Of a DNA stretch of 64,000 bases, positions 34,031-42,136 are shown one piece after another (the first letter of the stretch is position 1; the number at the start of each line of letters is the position of its first letter). This DNA comes from an uncultured Oscillibacter sp. Its GTDB lineage: Bacteria > Bacillota > Clostridia > Oscillospirales > Oscillospiraceae. The notes under the pieces were generated by a model. The model ran no database searches. It saw only the letters and a list, made by a program, of their open reading frames with translations, and was not told where the DNA came from. The stretch is taken from positions 10,805 through 74,804 of the forward strand of contig CAJUQM010000008.1 in NCBI GenBank assembly GCA_910588005.1, written 5' to 3'. Both the position numbers and the translations under genes were made by a program.

Positions 34031-34122
34031 GGAGAAGTCGCCTAGTTGGTCGAGGGCGCATGATTGGAAATCATGTAGGCCCCTAAAGGGTCTCGAGGGT
34101 TCGAATCCCTCCTTCTCCGCCA
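34031..34122 (+). tRNA. tRNA-Ser (anticodon GGA)
   Basis: This class II tRNA has acceptor GGAGAAG/CTTCTCC, anticodon arm CATGA-TTGGAAA-TCATG (anticodon GGA), a long variable arm (CCCCTAAAGGG-type), T-arm with GGTTCGAATCC, discriminator G and encoded CCA. Confidence 0.96.
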
Positions 34123-34158
34123 AAAAGAGAGACAGGCATTGCCTGTCTCTCTTTTTGG
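34120..34158. repeat. tRNA-associated 18-bp hairpin repeat, copy B (terminator)
   Basis: A perfect 18-bp stem with loop ATT starts within the encoded CCA of tRNA-Ser and ends in CTTTTTGG. It matches the hairpin at 27205-27243 with one compensatory pair exchange. It should serve as the tRNA terminator. The following 34159-34300 carries two decayed units resembling the one near tRNA-Gly (34163-34180 and 34261-34279). Confidence 0.85.
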
Positions 34159-34378
34159 TGCCAGGCGGATTGGAATCCCGCAGGGGGAATCCGCAGAGTC
34201 CCCGCAGACACCTCTTCCTCGCGAATCCCGAAAATGTCCGCACCGAAACCGGCGCCTGTAGGCGGGCCGGTTGAAACCGCGGGGGAAAACCTGCAAGGGC
34301 TTTTCCCGGGTCTTCTCTTTTCCCTGCGGGACTTGGGGGATTGGGGATTGCTTTGCACTGAAGCCGGACGCTTGCTCC

Positions 34379-34415
34379 AAAGGGGCGGACACGCCTTAAA
34401 CGTGTCCGCCCCTTT
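34379..34415. terminator. Convergent terminator between tRNA-Ser region and htpG
   Basis: A 15-bp perfect stem (AAAGGGGCGGACACG and complement) with a 7-base loop lies 32 bp after the htpG stop. Confidence 0.75.
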
Positions 34416-34446
34416 ACTTTGCACGGCGTTTAGATTGTCTTTAGGT

Positions 34447-36330
34447 TTATTTCATCAGCTCACATACCAGATCCGTGTAACCGGAGGGGTCGTCCAGGGG
34501 CAGCCCCGCGATGAGGAGCGCCTGGCTATAGAGAAGCGAGGCGTATTTTTTCGCCTTCTCCGGGTCAGCGGTGACGGCGCTCTCCAGGGCCTGGAAGGCG
34601 GGGTGGTCCACGTTCAGCTCCAAAATCCGGTCGGCTTTCAGGGCGGCGTCGGGCTGGACGGCCTGGAAGTATTTTTCCATCTCAAAACTGAGGCCCTCTC
34701 CGGCGGTGAGACACACCGGGTGAGACTTTAGACGGGCGCTGGCCTTGACCTCTTTTACCGCCTCTCCCAGGGATTCTTTTACAAAGTCGAACACGGCCTT
34801 GTGGGCGGTGGCGGCTTCCTCGGCCTTTTTCTCGGCCCCCTCTTCCACCTCCTGGTCCAGCACGGAACGGAACTCTTTCTCCTTATATGCATGAAGGGTC
34901 TGAGCGCAGAATTCATCGGCTTCCTCGGTGAAGTAGAGGATCTCTGTTCCCGCGTCCCGCAGAGATTCTGTCTGGGGAAGACGGTCAATTTTCTCCAGGG
35001 TTTCTCCGGCGGCATAATAGATGTATTTCTGCTCCGCCTTCATCCGGGAGACATATTCCTCCAGCGTCGCCGGCTTTTTCTCTGTGGAAGAGTGGAATAG
35101 CAGCAGGTCCTGCAGCAGGTCCTTATACCGGCCGTATTCATTTACCACGCCGTACTTTAGCTGGCGTCCGAAGTTCTTCCAGAATTTTTCGTAGTCCTCC
35201 CGGCTGTCTTTGAGCATCTTGGAAAGCTCGGCCTTGATCTTCTTCTCCAGGTTGGCGGCAATGACTTTCAGCTGGCGGTCGTGCTGGAGCAGCTCCCGGG
35301 AGATATTCAAAGAGAGATCCGGGGAGTCCACCACGCCGCGGATAAAGCGGAAGTGGTCCGGCAGCAGATCGGCGCACTTGTCCATGATGAGCACGCCGTT
35401 GGAGTAGAGCTGAAGGCCTTTTTCGTACTCCTTGGTGTAGTAATCGTAGGGGGTGGCTCCGGGGACGAACAGCAGCGCCTTATAGGTCACCGCCCCCTCG
35501 GCGGACACGGCGATGACCCGCTGGGGATCGGAGTAGTCGCGGAATTTGTCCCGGTAAAATTTATTGTATTCCTCCGGCTTCACGCTGGATTTTCGCCGCT
35601 GCCAGATGGGCACCATGGAATTCAGAGTGTCCACCTCGGTATAGGTCTCATACTCCGGCTTGTCCTCCGGAGAGTCCTCCTTCTTCCGGGTCTTGGAGAC
35701 CTCCATGCGGATGGGAAAGCGGATGTAGTCGGAGTACTTCCGCACCAGTTCCTGGATTCGCCAGGACTCCAGGAATTCGCCGTACTTGTCATCGCCGGTG
35801 TCAGGTTTGATGTGCATGATGATGTCGGTGCCCACAGTCTCCTTCTCACATTCGGTGACGGAGTACCCGTCGGCTCCGGAGGACTGCCACATCCAAGCGC
35901 TTTCCGCGCCGTATTTCTTAGTGACTACGGTGATGTGGTCCGCCACCATGAACGCGGAGTAAAAGCCCACGCCGAATTGGCCGATGACGTCGGTGTCCTT
36001 GGCGTCGTCAGGCAGATCCTGCTTGAATTTGTAGGAACCGGAGGAGGCGATGACGCCCAGGTTGTTCTCCAGGTCCTCCTTGTCCATGCCGATGCCGTTG
36101 TCGGAGACGGTGAGGAGACGGCCCTCCTTGTCCACAGCGATATGGATGCTAAAGTCTTTGCGGTTCATTCCCACGCCGCTGTCGGTAAGGGCCAGATAGC
36201 ACAGCTTGTCGCAGGCATCGCTGGCGTTGGAGATGATCTCACGGAGAAAAATCTCCTTGTGGGTATAGATGGAGTTGATCATCAGGTCCAACAGCCGTTT
36301 GGATTCCGCCTTAAATTGCCTCTTAGCCAT
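34447..36330 (-). CDS. htpG: Hsp90-family chaperone HtpG
   Basis: The 627-residue chaperone has an N-terminal GHKL ATPase with EIISNASDACDKL (about 30-42), VSDNGIGMDK and GQFGVGFYSAFMV (about 118-130), then middle and C-terminal dimerisation domains. The length fits bacterial HtpG. It folds client proteins in the cytosol. No CIRCE-type heat-shock operator is seen upstream. Confidence 0.96.
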   Translation of the reverse strand: MAKRQFKAESKRLLDLMINSIYTHKEIFLREIISNASDACDKLCYLALTDSGVGMNRKDFSIHIAVDKEGRLLTVSDNGIGMDKEDLENNLGVIASSGSYKFKQDLPDDAKDTDVIGQFGVGFYSAFMVADHITVVTKKYGAESAWMWQSSGADGYSVTECEKETVGTDIIMHIKPDTGDDKYGEFLESWRIQELVRKYSDYIRFPIRMEVSKTRKKEDSPEDKPEYETYTEVDTLNSMVPIWQRRKSSVKPEEYNKFYRDKFRDYSDPQRVIAVSAEGAVTYKALLFVPGATPYDYYTKEYEKGLQLYSNGVLIMDKCADLLPDHFRFIRGVVDSPDLSLNISRELLQHDRQLKVIAANLEKKIKAELSKMLKDSREDYEKFWKNFGRQLKYGVVNEYGRYKDLLQDLLLFHSSTEKKPATLEEYVSRMKAEQKYIYYAAGETLEKIDRLPQTESLRDAGTEILYFTEEADEFCAQTLHAYKEKEFRSVLDQEVEEGAEKKAEEAATAHKAVFDFVKESLGEAVKEVKASARLKSHPVCLTAGEGLSFEMEKYFQAVQPDAALKADRILELNVDHPAFQALESAVTADPEKAKKYASLLYSQALLIAGLPLDDPSGYTDLVCELMK

Positions 36331-36434
36331 AAACTGGATACACTTCCTTTATTTTTATTTTTTGACAATCAGTAAATATACCATACAAAGCTGTAAAAAT
36401 AAATGACTATTTTGTAAATTCCGCCGTCAAACAG

Positions 36435-36463
36435 TTGTCTGGCGGGAAAATTGCGAGTAGAAT
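36435..36463 (+). promoter_or_regulatory. Promoter of the zinc-ribbon membrane protein gene
   Basis: -35 TTGTCT (36435-36440), a 17-bp spacer and -10 TAGAAT (36458-36463) start about 50 bp before the gene at 36516. Confidence 0.68.
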
Positions 36464-36515
36464 ATAAAAAGAAGATACGCAGCGGCGGCAGAGCGCCGGA
36501 AAGGGGTTCGGGAGT

Positions 36516-36950
36516 ATGGGCATTTTCCAGAGGATGCGGAATGGGGCGGCCCAGTTTATGTATGGCCGCAACGGTATGGACCAGCTGAATCGGGCGCTGT
36601 TTTACGCCTATCTGGGACTGTGGCTGGTGGAGATCACACTCAATGTGCTGTTAAAAAACCATCTGGTAACCAGTATCTTTGAGGGAATGCTCTTTGTCTT
36701 GATGATTTACATCTTTGCCAGAATGTTCTCCAAGAATCTCTACAAGCGCAGGGCGGAAAACCAGAGGTGGGTCAATTTTACCTGGAGGATCAAAAGCGGC
36801 CGGAGGAATGCCGCCGCCCGCCGCGCCGACAGAGAACACAGGTACTTCACCTGTAAAAACTGCAAGACGATTTGCCGGGTGCCTATAGGGAAGGGGAGGA
36901 TTGTGATCACCTGCCCCAAGTGCGGCGCCCAGATCCAGGCGAAGACATAG
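36516..36950 (+). CDS. Membrane protein with C-terminal zinc ribbon, unknown function
   Basis: The 144-residue protein has two hydrophobic segments (about 28-44 and 52-70), a basic linker, and a C-terminal zinc ribbon with CKNC and CPKC pairs (about 113-137). The ribbon sits on the cytosolic side by the positive-inside rule. Family and role are unknown; similar small proteins are common in Clostridia. It is bounded by its own promoter and a strong terminator. Confidence 0.75.
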   Translation: MGIFQRMRNGAAQFMYGRNGMDQLNRALFYAYLGLWLVEITLNVLLKNHLVTSIFEGMLFVLMIYIFARMFSKNLYKRRAENQRWVNFTWRIKSGRRNAAARRADREHRYFTCKNCKTICRVPIGKGRIVITCPKCGAQIQAKT

Positions 36951-36963
36951 AACATATTGCCGG

Positions 36964-36999
36964 AAAACAGCGCGGGTCAATTTTGACCCGCGCTGTTTT
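36964..36999. terminator. Bidirectional terminator
   Basis: A perfect 17-bp stem (AAAACAGCGCGGGTCAA and complement) with a TT loop begins 14 bp after the zinc-ribbon gene. Confidence 0.9.
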
Positions 37000-37076
37000 A
37001 GATGAAAAAGTCCCGCGGAGTTTGCCGCCACATGCGAGGGACGGGAATCCGCTTTCCCAGGGGCGGCGGACCCAAT

Positions 37077-37104
37077 CAAAAAAAGCGGCGGAGCCGCTTT
37101 TTTG
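37077..37104 (-). terminator. Terminator of ilvE
   Basis: The stem AAGCGGC-GGA-GCCGCTT sits between A- and T-runs, directly after the ilvE stop. On the minus strand it ends in T7. Confidence 0.85.
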
Positions 37105-37106
37105 AT

Positions 37107-38186
37107 TTAGCAGACTGGGACGATCCAGCCCTTGGTGTCGGCGATCTTGCCCCACTGCATGCCGGTCATGGTGTCATACAGCTTTTGGGTCAAAGGCCCG
37201 ATCTCACCGTTGTTGATAAAGGCGGACCGGTCCTCGTAGTCCAGCTTTTTCACTGGCGAGACCACGGCGGCGGTGCCGGAGCCGAAGACCTCCTCCAGCT
37301 TGCCCTCCCCGGCGGCTTTCATGATGTCGTCAATGGCCAGCTTGCCCTCGATGACCTCATAGCCCCAGTCCCGCAGCAATTCGATGATGGAACGGCGGGT
37401 GACGCCGGGGAGGACGGTGCCGTCTGTGTCTGCGGCGGCGGCGGTGTAGAGCTTGCCGTCAATCTTGAAGAAGATGTTCATAGCGCCCACTTCTTCCACA
37501 TACTTGCGCTCCTGGCTGTCCAGCCATAGGACCTGGCTGTACCCCTTCTTCTCGGCCTTTTGTCCGGCCAGAAGGCTGACGGCGTAGTTGCCGCCGCACT
37601 TGGTGAACCCGGTGCCGCCGGGGCAGGCGCGGACATAGGTGTCCTCCACGTAGATGTCGATGGGGGCAAGGCCCGCGGCGTAGTAAGCGCCGGAGGGGGA
37701 GCAGATGATCATGAACTTGTAGGAAGAGGAGGCGTGGACGCCCAGCTGGGCCATGGTGGCGATGGTGTAGGGCCGGATGTACAAAGAAGCGCCTTCGGAG
37801 TGGGGCACCCAGTCCTTTTCCACTTCCACAATGGCTTTTACGGCCTGGACAAAGTCCTCCTCGGGGATCTGGGGGATGCAGAGGCGCTCGTGGGTGTTGT
37901 TCATGCGGCGGGCGTTGCACTCCGGGCGGAACAGCTGGATTTTGTTCTCCGCGGTGCGGTAGGCCTTCATGCCCTCAAAGCACTCCTGGGCGTAGTGAAA
38001 CACCACGGCGGAGGGGTCCAGGGACAGGGGGCCGTAGGGGACGATGCGGGGGTCATGCCAGCCCTGGCCGGCGTCATAGTCCATGATGAACATGTGGTCG
38101 GTGAAGACTTTGCCGAAGCCCAGTTTGCTCTCGTCGGCGGGTTTTGCCTTGGGCGCGGTGGTTTTGGTGATTTTAATGTCCAGCAT
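37107..38186 (-). CDS. ilvE: Branched-chain amino-acid aminotransferase
   Basis: The 359-residue PLP enzyme of fold type IV has YAQECFEGMKAYRT (about 68-81), the active-site Lys in the GGNYAVSLLAGQKAEKKGY region, and LPGVTRRSIIELLRDWGYEV. It interconverts Val/Leu/Ile and their 2-oxo acids with glutamate. ATG at 38186 is chosen for AAGGAG 9 bases upstream. The neighbouring oxidoreductase could use the resulting 2-oxo acids. Confidence 0.93.
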   Translation of the reverse strand: MLDIKITKTTAPKAKPADESKLGFGKVFTDHMFIMDYDAGQGWHDPRIVPYGPLSLDPSAVVFHYAQECFEGMKAYRTAENKIQLFRPECNARRMNNTHERLCIPQIPEEDFVQAVKAIVEVEKDWVPHSEGASLYIRPYTIATMAQLGVHASSSYKFMIICSPSGAYYAAGLAPIDIYVEDTYVRACPGGTGFTKCGGNYAVSLLAGQKAEKKGYSQVLWLDSQERKYVEEVGAMNIFFKIDGKLYTAAAADTDGTVLPGVTRRSIIELLRDWGYEVIEGKLAIDDIMKAAGEGKLEEVFGSGTAAVVSPVKKLDYEDRSAFINNGEIGPLTQKLYDTMTGMQWGKIADTKGWIVPVC

Positions 38187-38243
38187 TGCAGACAGCTCCT
38201 TTATCAATATATGGGGTGACGTTCATATTTATATGCACTTACA

Positions 38244-38272
38244 TTTATACGCCGCTTGTCTGGGAAAGTCAA
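38244..38272 (-). promoter_or_regulatory. ilvE promoter
   Basis: On the minus strand, -35 TTGACT (38267-38272), a 17-bp spacer and -10 TATAAA (38244-38249) are visible, about 60 bp before ilvE. Confidence 0.78.
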
Positions 38273-38410
38273 CGGGAAAATAAGAGCGTATCCCGAAATG
38301 AACTGCGTGCGGACTGTGCGGTGGATTTTTGCTGGACAGGGCGGTTTGACATGGCACGGCAAAAAATACGCAGGCAGACGGCGTACGGCCTGTTTGGGAA
38401 TCTATGTAAA

Positions 38411-38440
38411 GAGGGTGGCTGTCGTCCGGCAGCCACCCTC
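38411..38440 (-). terminator. Terminator of the 2-oxoacid oxidoreductase operon
   Basis: An 11-bp perfect stem (GAGGGTGGCTG / CAGCCACCCTC) with an 8-base loop is followed on the minus strand by TTTACAT. Confidence 0.8.
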
Positions 38441-38451
38441 CGCATGAATAT

Positions 38452-38994
38452 TCAATGTTGACTCACGCAGGCCATTCCCCGCCGGAAGGCCTCAATGTTC
38501 AGGGGGATAAATTTGGCCTTGGGACCGGCGAACATCTGGGAGATCATGGCCTCGATGGTCCCCGGCTCCAGAAACCCGGTCCGGGCCACATATGCCCCCA
38601 GCATCACCATGTTTCCAACCTTGGAATTGCCCACCTCTTCCGCGATTTTCGCACAGGGGATGTAATAGGCCTCGAGGCCGTCCCGCCGGACTTTGCCGGC
38701 AACCACATCGCAGTTGACAAACACGGCGCCGCCGGGCTGGACATCGGCTTCAAATTTAGCCAGAGAGGGTTCGTTCAGAGCAATCAATTCCGTGGGATGG
38801 GCAAAGACGGGAGAACCCACGGGCTTAGAGGAGATCACCACAGAGCAGTTGGCGGTGCCTCCCCGCATCTCAGGTCCGTAGGAGGGCGCCCAAGTGACGT
38901 GGAAGCCCGCTTCCATGCCCGCCTCCGCCAGATTCTTGCCGATGGCAAGACCGCCCTGTCCGCCGAAGCCGGAGATAATGATTCTCTTCAGCAT
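38452..38994 (-). CDS. 2-oxoacid:ferredoxin oxidoreductase, gamma subunit
   Basis: The 180-residue subunit starts RIIISGFGGQGGLAIGKNLAE, the gamma-domain signature, with YGPEMRGGTANCSVVIS. It helps bind CoA in the complex that oxidatively decarboxylates 2-oxo acids to acyl-CoA and reduces ferredoxin. It is last in the delta-alpha-beta-gamma operon and starts one base past the beta gene. Confidence 0.92.
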   Translation of the reverse strand: MLKRIIISGFGGQGGLAIGKNLAEAGMEAGFHVTWAPSYGPEMRGGTANCSVVISSKPVGSPVFAHPTELIALNEPSLAKFEADVQPGGAVFVNCDVVAGKVRRDGLEAYYIPCAKIAEEVGNSKVGNMVMLGAYVARTGFLEPGTIEAMISQMFAGPKAKFIPLNIEAFRRGMACVSQH

Positions 38995-38995
38995 T

Positions 38996-39745
38996 TTACC
39001 GCACCTCCAGACCTTGGTCCTTGATGACGCCCAGGGGATAATAGGGAATCATGTTCTCCTTCAGCCACTGGACGGCCTTCACCGGCGTGAGTCCCCAGTT
39101 GGTGGGGCAGGTGGAGAGGATCTCCACAAAGGTGAAGCCCTCATTGTTCATCTGCTTTTGGAAGGCCGTCTTGATGGCCTTTTTGGCTTTGTTCAGGTTG
39201 GGGATGTCGGTGACGCACACCCGCTCGGCGTAGACGCAGCCGTCCAAAGTGGACAGCATCTCCGCAACCCGGATGGGCATGCCCGCCTGGGCCACGGTGC
39301 GGCCCTCCTGACAGGTGGTGGCCTTCTGGCCGATGAGAGTGGTGGGGGCCATCTGCCCTCCGGTCATGCCATAGATGGCGTTGTTGACGAAGACGGTGGT
39401 GAATTTCTCTCCCCGCATGGCCGCGTGAACAATCTCCGCCGCGCCGATGGAGGCAAGGTCCCCGTCCCCCTGATAGGTGAACACCGCCTGGGTGGGATGG
39501 GTGCGCTTGATGCCCGTGGCCACGGCCGGGGCACGGCCGTGGGCGGCCTCCAGCATGTCACAGTTGAAGTACTTAAAGGCAAAGACGGAGCACCCCACGG
39601 GACATACGCCGATGGCCTCGTCCAAAAGTCCCAGCTCTACCAGAGACTCGGCGATGAGCTTGTGAATAATGCCGTGGTGGCAGCCGGGGCAGTAGTGCAG
39701 CTCGGCGTCCGTCAGGCCCTTGGATTTTTCATATACAACCGCCAT
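38996..39745 (-). CDS. 2-oxoacid:ferredoxin oxidoreductase, beta subunit (TPP-binding)
   Basis: The 249-residue subunit has the TPP/Mg motif YQGDGDLASIG...NNAIYGMTGGQMAPTT and the conserved start ELHYCPGCHHGIIHK. It carries the thiamine diphosphate and interacts with the alpha subunit. Whether the complex prefers 2-oxoglutarate or branched-chain 2-oxo acids cannot be settled from motifs; ilvE next door favours the latter slightly. Confidence 0.93.
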   Translation of the reverse strand: MAVVYEKSKGLTDAELHYCPGCHHGIIHKLIAESLVELGLLDEAIGVCPVGCSVFAFKYFNCDMLEAAHGRAPAVATGIKRTHPTQAVFTYQGDGDLASIGAAEIVHAAMRGEKFTTVFVNNAIYGMTGGQMAPTTLIGQKATTCQEGRTVAQAGMPIRVAEMLSTLDGCVYAERVCVTDIPNLNKAKKAIKTAFQKQMNNEGFTFVEILSTCPTNWGLTPVKAVQWLKENMIPYYPLGVIKDQGLEVR

Positions 39746-39746
39746 A

Positions 39747-40817
39747 TCACTGCGCCTCCTTCAAAGTCCGGTGGGCCGCTTCAATGATTTCCTCCACCGT
39801 GGGCATGATGCCGCCGGCGTGGCCCAGATAGCGGATGGGCTTTTGCCCCTCCACCGCCAGGCGTACATCGTCCAGCATCTGGCCGGTGGAACTCATCTCC
39901 ACATCCAGGATGGCCCTTATGTGGGACCGGCCTGCCAGGCCGTGCAGCGCCTTTTCCGGAAAGGGCCACAGGGTGACGGGCCGGAACAGTCCGGCCTTGA
40001 CGCCGCTGTTCCGCAGGGCGTCCAAAGCGGTGAGGGCGATGCGGGCAGGGGTGCCGTAGGCGGTGATGAGGATTTCCGCGTCCTCGCAGAGGGCGGTGTC
40101 CCAGCGGACCTCGTTTTTTTCAATCTCCGCGTATTTTGCCGTCAGGCGCTGGTTGAGGGCGTCGCACTCCTCGGGGTTCAGAAATAAGGAGTTGATGACG
40201 TTGGTGTGGTCCCGGCCCTTTTTGCCGCCGGCGGCCCAATCCTTAGGGGGCAGCTGCCGCTTTGGCACGGGGCGCCACTCAATGGGTTCCATCATCTGTC
40301 CCGTCAGGCCGTCCGCCAGCACCACCACGGGGTTGCGGTACTGGTCGGCGATATCGAAGGCCTCCTGGACAAAGTCCGCCGCCTCCTGGACGTTGGAGGG
40401 GGCCAGCACAACGGTGCGGTAATCCCCGTTGCCGCCGCCCCGGGTGGCCTGGAAGTAGTCCCCCTGGCCGGGCTGAATGGTGCCCAGGCCCGGGCCGCCC
40501 CGCATGACATTGACGATGACGCAGGGCAGCTCCGACGCCGCCAGGTATGTAATTCCCTCCTGCTTCAGGCTGATACCGGGGGAGGAAGAGGAGGTCATGG
40601 CCCGCATCCCGGCCCCGGCGGCGCCGTAGACCATGTTGATGGCGGCCACCTCGGACTCGGACTGGACAAATACGCCGCCGGCCTTGGGCAGGTGGACGGA
40701 CATATACTCGGGGACCTCGCTCTGAGGAGTGATGGGGTAGCCGAAAAAGCAGTCGCACCCCGCCCGGATCGCGGCCTCAGCGATGGCCTCGTTGCCCTTC
40801 CAAAGCTCTTTTGCCAT
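39747..40817 (-). CDS. 2-oxoacid:ferredoxin oxidoreductase, alpha subunit
   Basis: The 356-residue subunit has FFGYPITPQSEVPEYMS near the N-terminus, MTSSSSPGISLKQEGI and RGGPGLGTIQPGQGDY, all typical of Kor/Vor alpha chains. It completes the TPP site with the beta subunit. AAGGAGG precedes the ATG. Gene order and lengths fit four-subunit enzymes rather than the fused PFOR. Confidence 0.93.
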   Translation of the reverse strand: MAKELWKGNEAIAEAAIRAGCDCFFGYPITPQSEVPEYMSVHLPKAGGVFVQSESEVAAINMVYGAAGAGMRAMTSSSSPGISLKQEGITYLAASELPCVIVNVMRGGPGLGTIQPGQGDYFQATRGGGNGDYRTVVLAPSNVQEAADFVQEAFDIADQYRNPVVVLADGLTGQMMEPIEWRPVPKRQLPPKDWAAGGKKGRDHTNVINSLFLNPEECDALNQRLTAKYAEIEKNEVRWDTALCEDAEILITAYGTPARIALTALDALRNSGVKAGLFRPVTLWPFPEKALHGLAGRSHIRAILDVEMSSTGQMLDDVRLAVEGQKPIRYLGHAGGIMPTVEEIIEAAHRTLKEAQ

Positions 40818-40833
40818 TACATTCGGCCTCCTT

Positions 40834-41046
40834 TCAAAACTTTTCCACAGTGATGACGGAATCGGGACAGATTTTTGCGCAGCTGGCGCAGGCGATGCAC
40901 TGGGAGATGTCTGTCACCGCGGCGGGGTGGTACCCTTTGCGGTTGATCTTGGCTTGATCGACGGCCACAATGTGCTTGGGACAGACAGCGGCGCACAGGC
41001 CGCATCCCTTGCACCGGTCTGAATCAAATGTAACGTTGGCTGCCAT
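40834..41046 (-). CDS. 2-oxoacid oxidoreductase delta subunit (2[4Fe-4S] ferredoxin)
   Basis: The 70-residue protein has two cluster motifs, CKGCGLCAAVCP and CIACASCAKICP. It passes electrons from the TPP centre to soluble ferredoxin. ATG at 41046 follows GAGGAG with a long 11-base gap. A MITE-like element starts 36 bp upstream, within its leader. Confidence 0.92.
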   Translation of the reverse strand: MAANVTFDSDRCKGCGLCAAVCPKHIVAVDQAKINRKGYHPAAVTDISQCIACASCAKICPDSVITVEKF

Positions 41047-41081
41047 GGTAAAATGCACTCCTCTCGATTCTGAATCTTGTC

Positions 41082-41246
41082 TAGGCCTTGTTTGATAAAT
41101 GGCGAAATACACAGCGGCGAGAGATTTTTTCACTGGGCGAGGCAAACATTTGCAGGAATACTTTGTGTATTTCAAAAATTTTTAACGCGGCACAGTGGAA
41201 AAAGATCCGCTGTTTGGGTGTTTTGGCATTTTTCAAACAGGGCCTA
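41082..41246 (-). repeat. MITE-like intergenic element, copy 3
   Basis: This 165-bp element begins and ends with TA and has terminal inverted repeats GGCCTTGTTTGATAAATGG and CATTTTTCAAACAGGGCC. Read on the minus strand it is about 95% identical to copy 1 (4570-4734). It begins 5 bp past the ATPase stop and separates that gene from the ferredoxin subunit. Confidence 0.87.
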
Positions 41247-41250
41247 AGCA

Positions 41251-41991
41251 TCAAAGCGCCTGCAAAACCTGCTTTGGCTGGCAAGACGGCGGCCTGCCGT
41301 CCGCCCCGGTCTGCTCCCAGGGTTTTTTCATTTGAACTGCGATGGGGAATACCGGGGCACCCAGCCCGGCCAGGCTCGGGACGAACCGTTCCTCCGCCGT
41401 GTGGCAGAGCACCGGAATGCCTGTCCGCCGGGAGACCTCCACCGCCAATGCCGCGCCTTTGCGGATCTCGGACTCCGTGGTCTCGCCGCACAGGTGGGTG
41501 TTGTTCACCAGGGCGGAGCAGATAAGGCCGGTGGTATTCTCAATGGCCCGAAGACAGGAGACTGCCGCCTCCGGCTCGCGAACCTCGGGACGGTTGGCGT
41601 TGAGCACGTAGATGAGCTGGTAATCCTCCCCCACGATCTTCGGCTGAAACCGGGCCAGAACTCTGGCTCCCCCAGGATCGCCGCCGGTGTCCAGCACGCC
41701 CCGGGCGGTCCGGTCCTCCAGGACTGCCAGCAGCTCCGCCGGGATAGAGGGCACGTCGGCGGCGGTACAGGCCTGGGAGGTGGCGATCAGACGGACACCG
41801 GATTCCTCCAGCAGCTGCCTGCGCTCCCGGGAGCGGAAATAGGGGTTCACAATATCCAGGTCCGCCAAAATCACCCGCTCGCCTCCGGAGGCCAGAGACA
41901 GCGCCAGATTTACAGAGAGTTCTGTCTTCCCGGTGCCGTAGTGCCCGGTGATAATGGAGAGGCGGTGGGCGCAGATCTCAGCTGCGGTCAT
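41251..41991 (-). CDS. P-loop ATPase (MinD/CobB-like)
   Basis: The 246-residue protein has the P-loop TGHYGTGKTE (near residue 14), VILADLDIVNPYFRSRE (deviant Walker B/switch) and VLDTGGDPGG. Such ATPases are often encoded with 2-oxoacid:ferredoxin oxidoreductases in Clostridia and may help assembly. ATG at 41991 is preferred to one two codons upstream because AGGAGG lies 8 bases before it. It has no Cys-pair Fe-S motif. Confidence 0.83.
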   Translation of the reverse strand: MTAAEICAHRLSIITGHYGTGKTELSVNLALSLASGGERVILADLDIVNPYFRSRERRQLLEESGVRLIATSQACTAADVPSIPAELLAVLEDRTARGVLDTGGDPGGARVLARFQPKIVGEDYQLIYVLNANRPEVREPEAAVSCLRAIENTTGLICSALVNNTHLCGETTESEIRKGAALAVEVSRRTGIPVLCHTAEERFVPSLAGLGAPVFPIAVQMKKPWEQTGADGRPPSCQPKQVLQAL

Positions 41992-42081
41992 GGGCATCCC
42001 CTCCTCGAAACGTTGTATTATCTTACTCGAAGTTGTATGATGTCATTGTACTTCCAAAAACCTGTGGTGTCAAGCAGCTTC

Positions 42082-42110
42082 TTGTGTTTTTGGAAAAAAT
42101 CGGGTATCAT
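42082..42110 (+). promoter_or_regulatory. Promoter of the FadR-type regulator gene
   Basis: -35 TTGTGT (42082-42087), a 17-bp spacer and -10 TATCAT (42105-42110) lie about 27 bp before the ATG. Confidence 0.7.
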
Positions 42111-42136
42111 GAAAAAGCAGGGAGGAGAGATGAGTG

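Noticed and set aside
38386..38400. GGCCTGTTTGGGAA near the ilvE/oxidoreductase gap, resembling an element end
   Set aside because: No partner end or internal blocks; chance similarity.
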